A stretch of DNA of 64,000 nucleotides from Actinacidiphila bryophytorum (GCF_016916835.1 NZ_JAFFIX010000004.1:351862-415861), one strand, 5' to 3'; positions 7,865 to 16,636 are shown, counted from the first letter of the stretch. Notes: generated from the sequence alone by a model not told the origin. A program made the numbers and translations.

Positions 7865-8788
7865 ATGGAGCATGAGTCCTTCGTTCCGGGCATGACCACC
7901 GCGCGTATGGTGCAGGCGCTGCGCACGCCGGATGTGGTGCGGGCCAGCCTGCCCGGCTGGCAGCCCGACGCCGGTGAGGCGCCCGACGGCGGCGCCGAGG
8001 GGCGGCTGCGGCTGCGCGTCGGCGGTTCCACGATCACCTACCGCGGCACCGTGACGGTGAGCGGGGAAGGGCCTGGCTTCACGGTGGAGGCCGTCGGCAC
8101 CGAGGTGCGCGGCGGCGCGGGCGTCACGGCGAACGCCGAGGTCACGGTGGTGACGGCCGTGCAGCCCGAGGCCGGCGTGACGGTGGTCTGGCGGGGCGAG
8201 GCGCGGGCGGAGGGCCGGCTGACGACGTACGAGCCCGCGGCGGTGGAGGCGGCCGTACGGCGGCTGCTGGACCGTTTCTGTGCCGAGCTGGCGGCGAACG
8301 CCCCGGCGGCGGACACACGCGACGAGGGTGAGCCGGCCGACGGGCCGCAGGACGTACCGGAGGACGCACGGGGGGACGACGCGTCTCAGGACGCGGCCGG
8401 GCAGGCTCCCGCGGACGCGGCCGGGCAGGCCCGGGACGACGCCGACGGCGAGCCGGAGCCGGACGTGGTGGACGACCTGGGGGAGCCGGGGCCGCCCGCC
8501 GACGACCTGGAGGACTTCGAGCTGGTCGAGGTCGAGGTGGAGGTCCCGGAGAGTGCCGCGGCGCTCGACGACCTCGTACCGCCCGCCGAGGCCGCGCACG
8601 CCCGCAGGACGATGATCGGCCGCAGCGCGGAAGAGGTCGACCACGCGCCGCCGCGCGGACGGTACGCGCCCGTGCCCGCGCCTGACAGCTCGTCCGCTGC
8701 CGCCACCCTGCGCTGGGCGGCACCTGTCGCGGCGGCCCTGGTCGCCTCCGCGGTCGTCGTCGGGCGGGTTCTGCGGCGCCGCGGGTAG
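7865..8788 (+). CDS. SRPBCC (CoxG-like) domain protein with C-terminal membrane anchor
   Basis: 307 residues. Residues 1-145 look like the START/SRPBCC ligand-binding fold of the CoxG type: MEHESFVPGMTTARMVQALR, LRVGGSTITYRGTVTVSG, and VVTAVQPEAGVTVVWRGEARAEG ending in a helix with RRLLDRFCAEL. A long acidic, Ala/Pro/Asp-rich linker follows. The last 25 residues are one hydrophobic segment (VAAALVASAVVVG) ending in basic RVLRRRG, placing the domain at the inner face of the membrane. The start is ATG 7865 (GGTAGG upstream). CoxG is known from CO dehydrogenase maturation, but no cox genes are nearby, so a generic hydrophobic-ligand or membrane-recruitment role is more likely. Confidence 0.8.
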   Translation: MEHESFVPGMTTARMVQALRTPDVVRASLPGWQPDAGEAPDGGAEGRLRLRVGGSTITYRGTVTVSGEGPGFTVEAVGTEVRGGAGVTANAEVTVVTAVQPEAGVTVVWRGEARAEGRLTTYEPAAVEAAVRRLLDRFCAELAANAPAADTRDEGEPADGPQDVPEDARGDDASQDAAGQAPADAAGQARDDADGEPEPDVVDDLGEPGPPADDLEDFELVEVEVEVPESAAALDDLVPPAEAAHARRTMIGRSAEEVDHAPPRGRYAPVPAPDSSSAAATLRWAAPVAAALVASAVVVGRVLRRRG

Positions 8789-8877
8789 CCGCCCCGGGCG
8801 GGGTGTCCGGGAGCGTCCACCACCCAGTCGCCGGACCATAAGTGAACGTCAGAGCACCCGCCCGCTACGCTCGTCGC

Positions 8878-9681
8878 GTGGAGAACGAGACGAAGCTGAC
8901 GGCGGGCGACGCCGAACTGACCTTGGAGCCCGGGCACGGCTGCCGGATCGCCTCCCTGCGGATCGCGGGAACGGAACTCCTCCGCCAGGGCGACCGGTTC
9001 GGCGCCTTTCTTATGGTGCCGTGGGCGGGCAGAACCGAGAACGGGGTCTTCCGCAACGGCGGTGTCACCCACCAGCTCCCGGTCGACGCCCCGCCGCACG
9101 CGATCCACGGCACCGGGCGCCACGTCGCCTGGAAGGAGGCCGCCGCCCCGACCGAGACGACCGCGGCCTACTACTTCGACCTGGCCGACCCCTGGCCCTA
9201 CCCGGGCCGGGTCACCCACACCGTGGAGCTGGCACCGCACTCGGTCACCCTGACCATGAGCGTCGAGGCGGCGCCCGACGGCGACTCCTTCCCCGCGCAG
9301 GCCGGCTGGCACCCCTGGTGGCGGCGCAACCTCGGGCAGGGCGGCCAGGACGTCGAGCTGGCCTTCAGCGCCGAGTGGCAGGAGGAGCGCGGCGACAACC
9401 ACCTGCCCAACGGCAACCGCATCGACCCCAAGCCCGGCCCCTGGGACGACTGCTTCGGCATGCCCGACGGCGTGGACGTGACGCTGACCTGGCCCGGCGA
9501 GATGCGCCTCGAAGTGCGCAGCCCCGCCCAGTGGGCGGTCATCTACGACGAGCAGCCCGAGGCGGTGTGCGTCGAGCCGCAGTCCGGCCCGCCCAACGGC
9601 CTGAACACCGCACCGCGGCTGGTCACCCCGATCGACCCGCTGGAGATCTCCACCGTCTGGACCTGGCACCGGATCGGCTGA
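8878..9681 (+). CDS. Aldose 1-epimerase family protein
   Basis: 267 residues from GTG 8878, which lies seven bases after a TACGCT -10-like hexamer with no ribosome site, suggesting a leaderless transcript. The galactose-mutarotase-type beta-sandwich is recognisable: PGHGCRIASLRIAG, VPWAGRTENGVF, HAIHGTGRHVAWK with the catalytic-type His, QAGWHPWWRR with the second conserved His, and a C-terminal CVEPQSGPPNGLN containing the catalytic Glu. It would interconvert alpha and beta anomers of hexoses or hexose phosphates in the cytoplasm; the exact sugar is unknown. It precedes pyrE on the same strand by about 100 bp but has no pathway link to it. Confidence 0.88.
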   Translation: MENETKLTAGDAELTLEPGHGCRIASLRIAGTELLRQGDRFGAFLMVPWAGRTENGVFRNGGVTHQLPVDAPPHAIHGTGRHVAWKEAAAPTETTAAYYFDLADPWPYPGRVTHTVELAPHSVTLTMSVEAAPDGDSFPAQAGWHPWWRRNLGQGGQDVELAFSAEWQEERGDNHLPNGNRIDPKPGPWDDCFGMPDGVDVTLTWPGEMRLEVRSPAQWAVIYDEQPEAVCVEPQSGPPNGLNTAPRLVTPIDPLEISTVWTWHRIG

Positions 9682-9779
9682 CGGCGGCCCTCCCGCCAAG
9701 GCCCCCGGCCCCGGAGACCGAACCCGGCCCCGTGACCTGCGCTTCGTGCGCCGGGTCGCGGGGCCGGATACTTGGGGGC

Positions 9780-10322
9780 ATGAGTGACGACGTACGCAGT
9801 GCGCTGCTGCAGCAGATCAAGGACAAGGCCGTGGTGCACGGCAAGGTGACCCTCTCCTCCGGGATCGAGGCCGACTTCTACATCGACCTGCGCCGCATCA
9901 CGCTGGACGGCGAGGCGGCACCGCTGGCCGGCCAGGTGATGCTGGACCTGACCGCGGACCTGGACTTCGACGCGGTCGGCGGTCTGACGCTGGGCGCCGA
10001 CCCGGTGGCCGGGGCGATGCTGCACGCCTCCGCCGCGCGCGGGAAGCGCCTTGACGCCTTCGTGGTGCGCAAGGCCAACAAGGCGCACGGGCTGCAGCGC
10101 CGTATCGAGGGCACCGAGGTCAAGGGCCGCCGGGTGCTGGTGGTGGAGGACACCTCGACCACCGGCGGCTCGCCGCTGACCGCGGTCGAGGCGGTCAGGG
10201 AGGCGGGCGGCGAGGTCGTCGCGGTCGCTGTGATCGTCGACCGCGGGGCCGAGGCGAAGGTTACGCAGGAGGGTCTGCCGTATCTCGCCGCGTATTCGCT
10301 GGCCGACCTCGGTCTGGAGTGA
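9780..10322 (+). CDS. pyrE: Orotate phosphoribosyltransferase
   Basis: A 180-residue enzyme of de novo pyrimidine synthesis that joins orotate to PRPP to give orotidine 5'-monophosphate. The PRPP-binding signature VLVVEDTSTTGGS is complete. The N-terminal VTLSSGIEADFYIDLR (orotate and dimer contacts) and AFVVRKANKAHG with the mobile catalytic loop lysines are present. Length is normal for actinobacterial PyrE. The ATG at 9780 follows TTGGGGGC; a GGGG-type ribosome site is acceptable. It stands apart from other pyr genes, as is usual in Streptomyces, and lies upstream of parS and fba. Confidence 0.95.
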   Translation: MSDDVRSALLQQIKDKAVVHGKVTLSSGIEADFYIDLRRITLDGEAAPLAGQVMLDLTADLDFDAVGGLTLGADPVAGAMLHASAARGKRLDAFVVRKANKAHGLQRRIEGTEVKGRRVLVVEDTSTTGGSPLTAVEAVREAGGEVVAVAVIVDRGAEAKVTQEGLPYLAAYSLADLGLE

Positions 10323-10416
10323 GCTGCGGGCCGCCGCTGTCCGCATGGTGGTCGGCGGCGGCTCGGACGACCTCTCCCCGAAGGTGCTCTGACCTGCTCT
10401 TTTGCGGCCTCCGGGA

Positions 10417-10432
10417 TGTTTCACGTGAAACA
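10417..10432. promoter_or_regulatory. parS: parS centromere-like site (ParB binding)
   Basis: TGTTTCACGTGAAACA is a perfect 16-bp palindrome identical to the bacterial parS consensus. ParB loads here to organise origin-proximal chromosome segregation and recruit SMC. It is the only copy I find in the window and lies in the 237-bp gap between pyrE and fba. In Streptomyces most parS sites cluster around oriC, so this places the window in the central chromosome region. Confidence 0.95.
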
Positions 10433-10559
10433 CCGGGCGGGCTGCGGGCAACTGCCCCCGTACCGAGGTGGTGTATCCGTTCGAGAATGGGAAGATAGGG
10501 CCGACGATGACGTCGCCACGCCAGCACCACCACCCCGCGGAATCTGAGGAGCGGAAACG

Positions 10560-11582
10560 ATGCCCATCGCAACCCCCGAGGTCTACAGCGACATGCTCGA
10601 CCGGGCGAAGGCAGGCAAGTTCGCCTACCCGGCCATCAATGTCACCTCGTCGCAGACGCTGCACGCCGCGCTGCGCGGCCTCGCCGAGGCGGAGAGCGAC
10701 GGCATCATCCAGATCTCCACGGGCGGCGCGGAGTTCCTGGGCGGCCAGTACAGCAAGGACATGGTGACCGGCGCGGTCGCGCTCGCCGAGTTCGCGCACA
10801 TCGTCGCCGAGAAGTACCCGGTCACCGTCGCGCTGCACACCGACCACTGCCCGAAGGACAAGCTGGACGGCTACGTCCGCCCGCTGCTGGCGATCTCGCA
10901 GGAGCGCGTCGAGGCCGGCCGCAACCCGCTGTTCCAGTCCCACATGTGGGACGGCTCCGCCGAGAACCTGGACGACAACCTCGCCATCGCCAAGGAGCTG
11001 CTGGCCCAGGCGGCCAAGGCCAAGATCATCCTGGAGATGGAGATCACCCCGACGGGCGGTGAGGAGGACGGCGTCTCGCACGAGATCAACGACAACCTCT
11101 ACACCACCGTCGACGACGCCTTCCGCACCGTCGACGCGGTGGGCCTCGGCGAGCAGGGCCGCTACCTGCTGGCTGCCTCCTTCGGCAACGTGCACGGCGT
11201 GTACAAGCCCGGCAACGTGGTGCTGCGCCCCTCCATCCTCAAGGAGCTGCAGGACGCGGTCGCCCAGAAGTACGGCAAGGCCAACGCCTTCGACTTCGTC
11301 TTCCACGGCGGCTCGGGTTCCACGATCGAGGAGATCAACGAGGCGCTGGAGAACGGCGTCGTCAAGATGAACATCGACACCGACCTGCAGTACGCCTTCA
11401 CCCGGCCCGTCGCCGGCCACATGTTCGCCAACTACGACGGTGTGCTGAAGGTCGACGGCGAGGTCGGCAACAAGAAGGCCTACGACCCGCGCGTGTGGGG
11501 CAAGGCGGCCGAGGCCGGCATGGCCGCACGCGTCGTCGTCGCTGCGGAGAACCTGCGCTCGGCGGGCAACAAGCGCAAGTAG
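10560..11582 (+). CDS. fbaA: Class II fructose-bisphosphate aldolase
   Basis: 340 residues. Catalyses reversible cleavage of fructose 1,6-bisphosphate to dihydroxyacetone phosphate and glyceraldehyde 3-phosphate in glycolysis and gluconeogenesis. Zinc ligands are visible in VALHTDHCPKDKLDG and later in NVHGVYKPG and FHGGSGST; EMEITPTGGEEDG and MNIDTDLQYAFTRPV are family hallmarks of the long (class IIA) form. The ATG at 10560 follows GAGGAGCGGAAACG, a strong ribosome site. A perfect hairpin terminator lies about 70 bp after the stop, so the gene is probably monocistronic. Confidence 0.97.
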   Translation: MPIATPEVYSDMLDRAKAGKFAYPAINVTSSQTLHAALRGLAEAESDGIIQISTGGAEFLGGQYSKDMVTGAVALAEFAHIVAEKYPVTVALHTDHCPKDKLDGYVRPLLAISQERVEAGRNPLFQSHMWDGSAENLDDNLAIAKELLAQAAKAKIILEMEITPTGGEEDGVSHEINDNLYTTVDDAFRTVDAVGLGEQGRYLLAASFGNVHGVYKPGNVVLRPSILKELQDAVAQKYGKANAFDFVFHGGSGSTIEEINEALENGVVKMNIDTDLQYAFTRPVAGHMFANYDGVLKVDGEVGNKKAYDPRVWGKAAEAGMAARVVVAAENLRSAGNKRK

Positions 11583-11652
11583 TCCCCCGTACGCGCGCCC
11601 CCGCGGGCGCCCGGTCCCGCCCCTGCGGGCGCCGAGTGCGCTGGACCGCGAA

Positions 11653-11680
11653 GGACCCCCGGCAACCTTGCCGGGGGTCC
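11653..11680 (+). terminator. Rho-independent-type terminator after fbaA
   Basis: A perfect 13-bp stem, GGACCCCCGGCAA paired with TTGCCGGGGGTCC, with a two-base loop, followed by TTT. It lies between fbaA and the DUF3151 gene on the same strand. Confidence 0.85.
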
Positions 11681-11712
11681 TTTCGCACGCCGGCTCGGGC
11701 AGACTGGAACCC

Positions 11713-12126
11713 ATGGCCAATCACGAGAACCTCCTCGGGGGTCCCGCCCCCACCCACCTGCCCGACGACCCGGAGCCGCGCGAACTGCTCGCCTCGGGGA
11801 CCGCGCCCGCCGAGGTCGCGAAGAAGTACCCGGCGTCCTCGCTGGTCTGGGCGCAGCTCGCCGACGACGCCTTCGAGGCCGGCCGTGTCGTGGAGTCGTA
11901 CGCCTACGCCCGCACCGGCTACCACCGCGGCCTCGACGCGCTGCGCAGGGCCGGCTGGAAGGGCCACGGGCCGGTGCCCTTCGAGCACGAGCCGAACCGC
12001 GGTTTCCTGCGTGCCCTGCACGCGCTGGGCCGCGCGGCCCAGGCCATCGGCGAGAACGACGAGTACGAGCGCTGCACCGTCTTCCTGCGGGACAGCTCGC
12101 CGACCGCGGCCGACACGCTGAGCTGA
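11713..12126 (+). CDS. DUF3151 domain-containing protein
   Basis: 137 residues, soluble, matching the actinobacterial DUF3151 family: MANHENLLGGPAPTHLP at the N-terminus, ASSLVWAQLADDAF, VESYAYARTGYHRGLDALRR with a helical-repeat character, and GHGPVPFEHEPNRGFLRAL. The family is widespread in Actinobacteria next to fba but has no assigned function that I know. The start is ATG 11713. The stop codon region is duplicated: a 17-bp segment containing the last codons and TGA is repeated 24 bases later. Confidence 0.88.
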   Translation: MANHENLLGGPAPTHLPDDPEPRELLASGTAPAEVAKKYPASSLVWAQLADDAFEAGRVVESYAYARTGYHRGLDALRRAGWKGHGPVPFEHEPNRGFLRALHALGRAAQAIGENDEYERCTVFLRDSSPTAADTLS

Positions 12127-12153
12127 GCCCTGCAGAACACGCTGAGCTGAGCC
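12113..12153 (+). repeat. Tandem duplication spanning the DUF3151 stop codon
   Basis: ACACGCTGAGCTGAGCC occurs at 12113-12129 and again at 12137-12153, a period of 24 bases. The first copy holds the final codons and TGA of the DUF3151 gene; the second is untranslated and in the same frame. Confidence 0.85.
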
Positions 12154-12418
12154 TTTGCGGGGCCGCCCCGGCCCCGCAACCCTGCCTCCTGCCCCGCGGG
12201 CGCGCGCCTTCCGCCGCCCGCGGCGCCATGTTGCAGTCCTGCCACAGACCCAGGGCGCATGGCCTGGCCACGTATCTGTGTGCGATTCTTGGCCCTGTTG
12301 TTCGGGTCGTACACACCTGTGTCCGGCCGTATGTCCACACGCAGCACGGATATGCCATGGGGGGCCGGAGCAGGGCGGGCCGGGGCCGTGGGCCGGCTGC
12401 GCGGCCGCAGGGGGAGTC

Positions 12419-13303
12419 TTGGCAGCACAGCGCAGCGGGCGTCGTCATGGGCGCCGGCGGGCGAAGAAGCGCGCCGCCATAGCCGGGCCGCTGGCCCTCG
12501 GCGTGATCCTCCTCGTGGTCGCCACCGCCGGATACGCGGCCTGGCACAAGACGCAGCAGGCAGGCGGCTCCGCGGCGCTGGACGACGGTGTCAGGGCCAC
12601 GGCCACCACCGCCCCGCCGTCCGCCGGGGAGGTGGACAGCAGCCGCAGCCCCTCCGCGACGCCGTCCGCCTCCCACACCGCGGCCACCACCCCGCCGAGC
12701 CCGTCGCGTACGCCCTCGGCGCCCCCGCCGATGTCCGTGCCGAAGTCCGGCACCGGGACCTTCAGCATCGCCAAGGCCGACGGCAGCGCGTCGGGCCACG
12801 GCCTGATCCGCCGCTACAAGGTCGAGGTCGAGGGCGGCATCTCGCTGTCCGCCACCGACGCGGCCCACGAGATCGCCGCCATCCTGGCCAACCCGCGCGG
12901 CTGGACCGCCGACGGCCACGACGGCTTCCAGCTGGTCTCCTCCGGCCGCGCCGACTTCGTGATCAAGATCGCGACGCCGGACACCGTGGACGACATCTGC
13001 GGTGCCGCGGGCCTGCTCACCCGCGGCGAGGTCAACTGCGACGTCGGCGCGACCGTCGTGGTCAACCTCAAGCGCTGGATGCTGGGCTCACCGGAGTTCG
13101 ACGGCCCCATCGAGGGCTACCGGGCGCTGATCATCAACCACGAGGTCGGCCACCGCATCGGCCACCACCACGAGGGCTGCCCGGGACCCGGCAGGCCCGC
13201 CCCGGTGATGATGCAGCAGATCAAGGGCCTCAAGGGCTGCACCGCCAACCAGTGGCCCTACGACAGCCACGGGCGCTACATCTCAGGGCCGCCGGTCGCC
13301 TGA
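12419..13303 (+). CDS. DUF3152 domain-containing membrane-anchored putative zinc metalloprotease
   Basis: 294 residues from a TTG at 12419, preceded by AGGGGGA. The frame is open much further upstream, but that part lacks coding character. A basic cytoplasmic tip (GRRHGRRRAKKRAA) and one membrane helix (IAGPLALGVILLVVATAGYA) are followed by a Ser/Thr/Pro linker. The extracellular DUF3152 domain covers about residues 95-290. It has a metzincin-like zinc motif, INHEVGHRIGHHHEGC (HExxH-x-x-x-H-like spacing), close to peptidase families of the archaemetzincin/pappalysin kind. It probably acts outside the membrane on an unknown substrate. The start is the least certain part. Confidence 0.78.
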   Translation: MAAQRSGRRHGRRRAKKRAAIAGPLALGVILLVVATAGYAAWHKTQQAGGSAALDDGVRATATTAPPSAGEVDSSRSPSATPSASHTAATTPPSPSRTPSAPPPMSVPKSGTGTFSIAKADGSASGHGLIRRYKVEVEGGISLSATDAAHEIAAILANPRGWTADGHDGFQLVSSGRADFVIKIATPDTVDDICGAAGLLTRGEVNCDVGATVVVNLKRWMLGSPEFDGPIEGYRALIINHEVGHRIGHHHEGCPGPGRPAPVMMQQIKGLKGCTANQWPYDSHGRYISGPPVA

Positions 13304-13418
13304 CCCGCACCGTGCGGCGGCGCGCCGCGGGAAGGCCGGGCCTTGCCGGATGCGTCCGCACCGCAGATGATCGCGGCGTGGCCCGGTGATCCCGGGCGAC
13401 CCGTTCTGGAGGTAACCC

Positions 13419-14255
13419 ATGTCCGATGCACCGACCGACGAGGCGGCGACCCCGAACCTCTCGTTCGAGGGCAGCACGCCGTACGAGGACTACGTACAGG
13501 CGACCGTACTCACCCATCTGCAGCACCCGCTGTCCGACGAGCCCGGCGAGATGGCCTTCCTGGTCACCACCCAGGTCATGGAGCTGTGGTTCACCCTGCT
13601 GGTCCACGAGTGGACCACCGCCGCCCGCGCCCTGCGGCAGGACGACCTGCCCACGGCGATGGCCGCCCTGCACCGCAGCCTGCCGGAGCTGGAGTCGCTG
13701 AACGCCTCCTGGAAGCCGATCGCGCACCTGACCCCCGGGCAGTTCAACGCCTACCGCTCCGCACTCGGCGAGGGCTCCGGCTTCCAGTCCGCGATGTACC
13801 GCCGGCTGGAGTTCCTGCTCGGCGACAAGTCCGCGTCCATGCTCGTCCCGCACCGCGGCACCCCCAGCGCCCACGCCGAGCTGGAGAAGGCCCTCACCGA
13901 GCCGAGCCTGTACGACGAGGTCCTGCGGCTGCTCCACCGGCGCGGCTACGCCATCCCCGCCGACGTGCTCGACCGCGACCCGGCCCTGCGCCACGAGCCG
14001 CACCCGCAGGTCGAACAGGCCTGGCAGCGCGTCTACGCGGCCGACGACCAGGACTCCGACCTCATCAGGCTCGGCGAGACCCTCACCGACGTGGCCGAGT
14101 ACGTGTGGCGCTGGCGCAACGACCACCTCGTGGCGACCCGCCGCGCGATGGGCGCCAAGACCGGCACCGGCGGCTCCGCGGGGGTGGCCTGGCTGGAGAA
14201 GCGCGCCGCCAAGAACGTCTTCCCCGAGCTGTGGACGGCCCGCAGCCATGTCTGA
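13419..14255 (+). CDS. kynA: Tryptophan 2,3-dioxygenase
   Basis: 278 residues. A haem enzyme that opens the indole ring of L-tryptophan to give N-formylkynurenine, the first step of the kynurenine pathway. Typical TDO stretches are present: STPYEDYVQATVLTHLQ, FLVTTQVMELWFTLLVHEW, LNASWKPIAHLTPGQFNAYR and SGFQSAMYRRLEFLLGDKS. The ATG at 13419 follows GGAGGTAACCC. Its stop overlaps the kynU start by 8 bases, so the two are translationally coupled. Confidence 0.95.
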   Translation: MSDAPTDEAATPNLSFEGSTPYEDYVQATVLTHLQHPLSDEPGEMAFLVTTQVMELWFTLLVHEWTTAARALRQDDLPTAMAALHRSLPELESLNASWKPIAHLTPGQFNAYRSALGEGSGFQSAMYRRLEFLLGDKSASMLVPHRGTPSAHAELEKALTEPSLYDEVLRLLHRRGYAIPADVLDRDPALRHEPHPQVEQAWQRVYAADDQDSDLIRLGETLTDVAEYVWRWRNDHLVATRRAMGAKTGTGGSAGVAWLEKRAAKNVFPELWTARSHV

Positions 14256-15462
14256 CCCGACCCGCGCCCCCGAGCTGACCGCGCGCGCCGCCGCCCTGGA
14301 CGCCGCCGACCCGCTCGCGGCGGTACGCGACCGCTTCGTGCTCGACGACGCCACCGTCTACCTCGACGGCAACTCGCTGGGCGCGCTGCCTGCCGAGGTG
14401 CTGCCCCGGCTCGCCGACGTCGTCACCAGGGAGTGGGGCGAGCTGCGCATCAGGTCCTGGGAGGAGAGCGGCTGGTGGACCGCACCCGAGCGGATCGGCG
14501 ACCGTATAGCCCCGCTCGTCGGCGCCGCACCGGGCCAGGTCGTGGTCGGCGACTCCACCAGCGTCAACGTCTTCAAGGCCCTGGTCGCCGCGGTGCGGAT
14601 GGCGCCGCCCGGGCGGACCGAGATCCTGGTCGACGCCGCCACCTTCCCCACCGACGGCTACATCGCCGCCGCCGCGGCCCGGCTGACCGGCCACACCGTT
14701 CGGCCCGTGCCCGCCGCCGAGGTCGGCGCCGCCGCAGGACCCGCGACGGCCGCCGCCCTGGTCAACCACGTCGACTACCGCACCGGGCGGCTGCACGACA
14801 TGGGCGGCACGACCGCCGCCCTGCACGCCGCGGGCGCGCTCGCGGTGTGGGACCTGTGCCACAGCGCGGGCGCCCTGCCGGTCGCCCTGGACGCCGACGG
14901 GGTCGACCTCGCCGTCGGCTGCACCTACAAGTACCTCAACGGCGGCCCCGGCTCGCCCGCCTACCTCTACGTACGCCGCGAGCTGCAGCCGCGCTTCGAC
15001 TCGCCGCTGCCCGGCTGGAACTCGCACGCCGACCCCTTCGGCATGGCCCCCGGCTACCAGCCCGCAGAAGGCGCCGTGCGCGGCCGGGTCGGCACCCCCG
15101 AGATCCTCTCGCTGCTGGCCCTGGAAGCGGCGCTCGACGTCTGGGACGGCGTCACGACCGAGGACGTACGGGCCAAGAGCCTCGCGCTGACCGACTTCTT
15201 CCTGGACTGCACCGCGGCGCTGCTGCCGGCGGGCCGCGCCGAATTCGTCACGCCCGCACCGCACGCGGAACGCGGCAGCCAGGTGTCGCTGCGCTGCGCA
15301 GGCGCCGCCGAGGTGATGCGCGAACTGACCGCCAGAGGCGTCGTCGGCGACTTCCGGCCGCCCGACATCCTCCGCTTCGGCTTCACCCCGCTCTACACCC
15401 GCTACGCCGACGCACTGCGCGCCGCCCGCATACTGGCCGACGTGACCGAAGGGACCGCCTGA
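14248..15462 (+). CDS. kynU: Kynureninase
   Basis: 404 residues, a PLP enzyme that cleaves L-kynurenine to anthranilate and L-alanine. Family features are VYLDGNSLGALPAEV at the N-terminus, GDSTSVNVFKAL, LWDLCHSAGALPV-type Asp for the pyridine nitrogen (VWDLCHSAGALPV), and the PLP lysine in GCTYKYLNGGPGSPAYLYV. The middle gene of a three-gene operon; it overlaps kynA by 8 bases and is followed 3 bases later by the hydrolase. The product anthranilate can feed tryptophan recycling or secondary metabolism. Confidence 0.95.
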   Translation: MSDPTRAPELTARAAALDAADPLAAVRDRFVLDDATVYLDGNSLGALPAEVLPRLADVVTREWGELRIRSWEESGWWTAPERIGDRIAPLVGAAPGQVVVGDSTSVNVFKALVAAVRMAPPGRTEILVDAATFPTDGYIAAAAARLTGHTVRPVPAAEVGAAAGPATAAALVNHVDYRTGRLHDMGGTTAALHAAGALAVWDLCHSAGALPVALDADGVDLAVGCTYKYLNGGPGSPAYLYVRRELQPRFDSPLPGWNSHADPFGMAPGYQPAEGAVRGRVGTPEILSLLALEAALDVWDGVTTEDVRAKSLALTDFFLDCTAALLPAGRAEFVTPAPHAERGSQVSLRCAGAAEVMRELTARGVVGDFRPPDILRFGFTPLYTRYADALRAARILADVTEGTA

Positions 15463-15465
15463 CCG

Positions 15466-16356
15466 ATGGCTGCCGACTCCGCCGCGCCCCCGCCCCCGTC
15501 CGCGGCCGAGGCGGAGGAGGCGTCGGCCTTCGGGCACGCACCGGTGCCCGCGGACGCCACCGCCCGCTACGGCGACCAGGAGCGGCAGCTGGTCGACTTC
15601 TACCGCCCGCGCGCCACCCGGGGCGCCGACCCCCGCCCCGCCCCGCTCGTCGCCGTCCTGCACGGCGGCGCCTGGCGCGCTCCCTACGACCGCGCCCACA
15701 TCTCCCCGCTGGCCGCCCACCTGGCCGCACAGGGCTTCGCGGTGGCCTCCGTGGAATACCGCACCGGCGCCCCGGGCCAGGCCGCCGTCGCGGGCCGCTG
15801 GCCCGACACCTTCGACGACGTGGCCGCCGCGGTCGACGCACTGCCCGAGCTGGCCGTACAGGCGCTGGGCGCCGACCTGGTCGACCCGCGCCGCGTCGTG
15901 CTCACCGGGCACAGCGCGGGCGGCCACCTCGCGCTGTGGGCCGCAGCCCGGCACGTCCTGCCCCCCGGATCCCGCTGGCACCGCCCCTCACCTCCCCCCC
16001 TGCGTGGCGTCGTGGCGCTCGCCCCCATAGCCGACTTCACCTCGGCGATGCGGCTGCGGGTCTGCTCCGACGCGGTGATCGAGCTGCTCGGCGGCCCGGA
16101 CCACCTCACGGCCCGCCTCCCGCACACCGACCCCGCCGCCCTGCTCCCCACCGGCATCCCCGTCACCATCGTGCACGGCACCACCGACATCGACGTCCCC
16201 CCGCAGGTCAGCCAGTCATTCGCCCGCGCGGCAGCCGCAGCCGGCGAAGAAGTCGTCACCGCCTGGCTCCCCGACGTGGGCCACTTCCCCCTGATCGACC
16301 CCGCCACCCCCGCGGTGTCGGCCGTCACCGACGAAATCGCCCAACTGGCCTGGTGA
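15466..16356 (+). CDS. Alpha/beta hydrolase, probable kynurenine formamidase
   Basis: 296 residues of the carboxylesterase/arylformamidase type. AVLHGGAWRAPYD provides the oxyanion HGG motif, LTGHSAGGHLALW holds the nucleophile Ser, VHGTTDIDVP the likely Asp and PDVGHFPLID the catalytic His. With kynA and kynU directly upstream, the obvious role is hydrolysis of N-formylkynurenine to kynurenine and formate, completing the pathway from tryptophan to anthranilate. The general esterase fold cannot exclude another substrate. It is the last gene of the operon; downstream lies repeat DNA. Confidence 0.85.
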   Translation: MAADSAAPPPPSAAEAEEASAFGHAPVPADATARYGDQERQLVDFYRPRATRGADPRPAPLVAVLHGGAWRAPYDRAHISPLAAHLAAQGFAVASVEYRTGAPGQAAVAGRWPDTFDDVAAAVDALPELAVQALGADLVDPRRVVLTGHSAGGHLALWAAARHVLPPGSRWHRPSPPPLRGVVALAPIADFTSAMRLRVCSDAVIELLGGPDHLTARLPHTDPAALLPTGIPVTIVHGTTDIDVPPQVSQSFARAAAAAGEEVVTAWLPDVGHFPLIDPATPAVSAVTDEIAQLAW

Positions 16357-16443
16357 CGACCCCCGGGCGTCCCCACCACCGGGGGGTGACTGCCACCTGC
16401 GGCGGGCTTTGCACGGTCACCCTCTGCGCAGAGGGCGAGCCAT

Positions 16444-16541
16444 CAGGGGTGCGGGGAACTGCGCGCCCAGCCACAACGCACCGTGACGCTGAACGCAACA
16501 GGAAGTGGCACTCACCCAGGGGTGCGGGGAACTGCGCGCGC
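16444..16541. repeat. Two copies of a dispersed GGGGAACTGCGCG repeat
   Basis: CAGGGGTGCGGGGAACTGCGCG occurs twice in direct orientation (cores at 16453-16465 and 16526-16538), 73 bp apart, separated by a spacer containing ACGCACCG. The same dimer architecture occurs near 55362-55447 in the opposite orientation. The 270-bp gap between the kyn operon and crp is otherwise without coding signals. Confidence 0.85.
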
Positions 16542-16605
16542 GCAACCCACCACCGGGGCCAAGGCGCGCGGGCCACCGCAAGTGGCACCCCCCTCCGAGG
16601 GCGCC

Positions 16606-16636
16606 GCGGCCTAGCGGCTGGGCGGCCTAGCGGCTG
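16606..16636. repeat. Tandem duplication spanning the crp stop codon
   Basis: GCGGCCTAGCGGCTG occurs at 16606-16620 and 16622-16636 (period 16). The right-hand copy contains the crp stop (TAG on the minus strand, bases 16629-16627); the left-hand copy is the untranslated duplicate. Confidence 0.85.

Noticed and set aside
12290..12330. ACACACCTGTGT inverted repeat upstream of the DUF3152 gene
   Set aside because: Short arms, not centred on a clear promoter, no supporting evidence.
12155..12418. N-terminal extension of the DUF3152 protein
   Set aside because: The frame is open but lacks coding bias and contains no plausible signal; the membrane helix starts after 12419.
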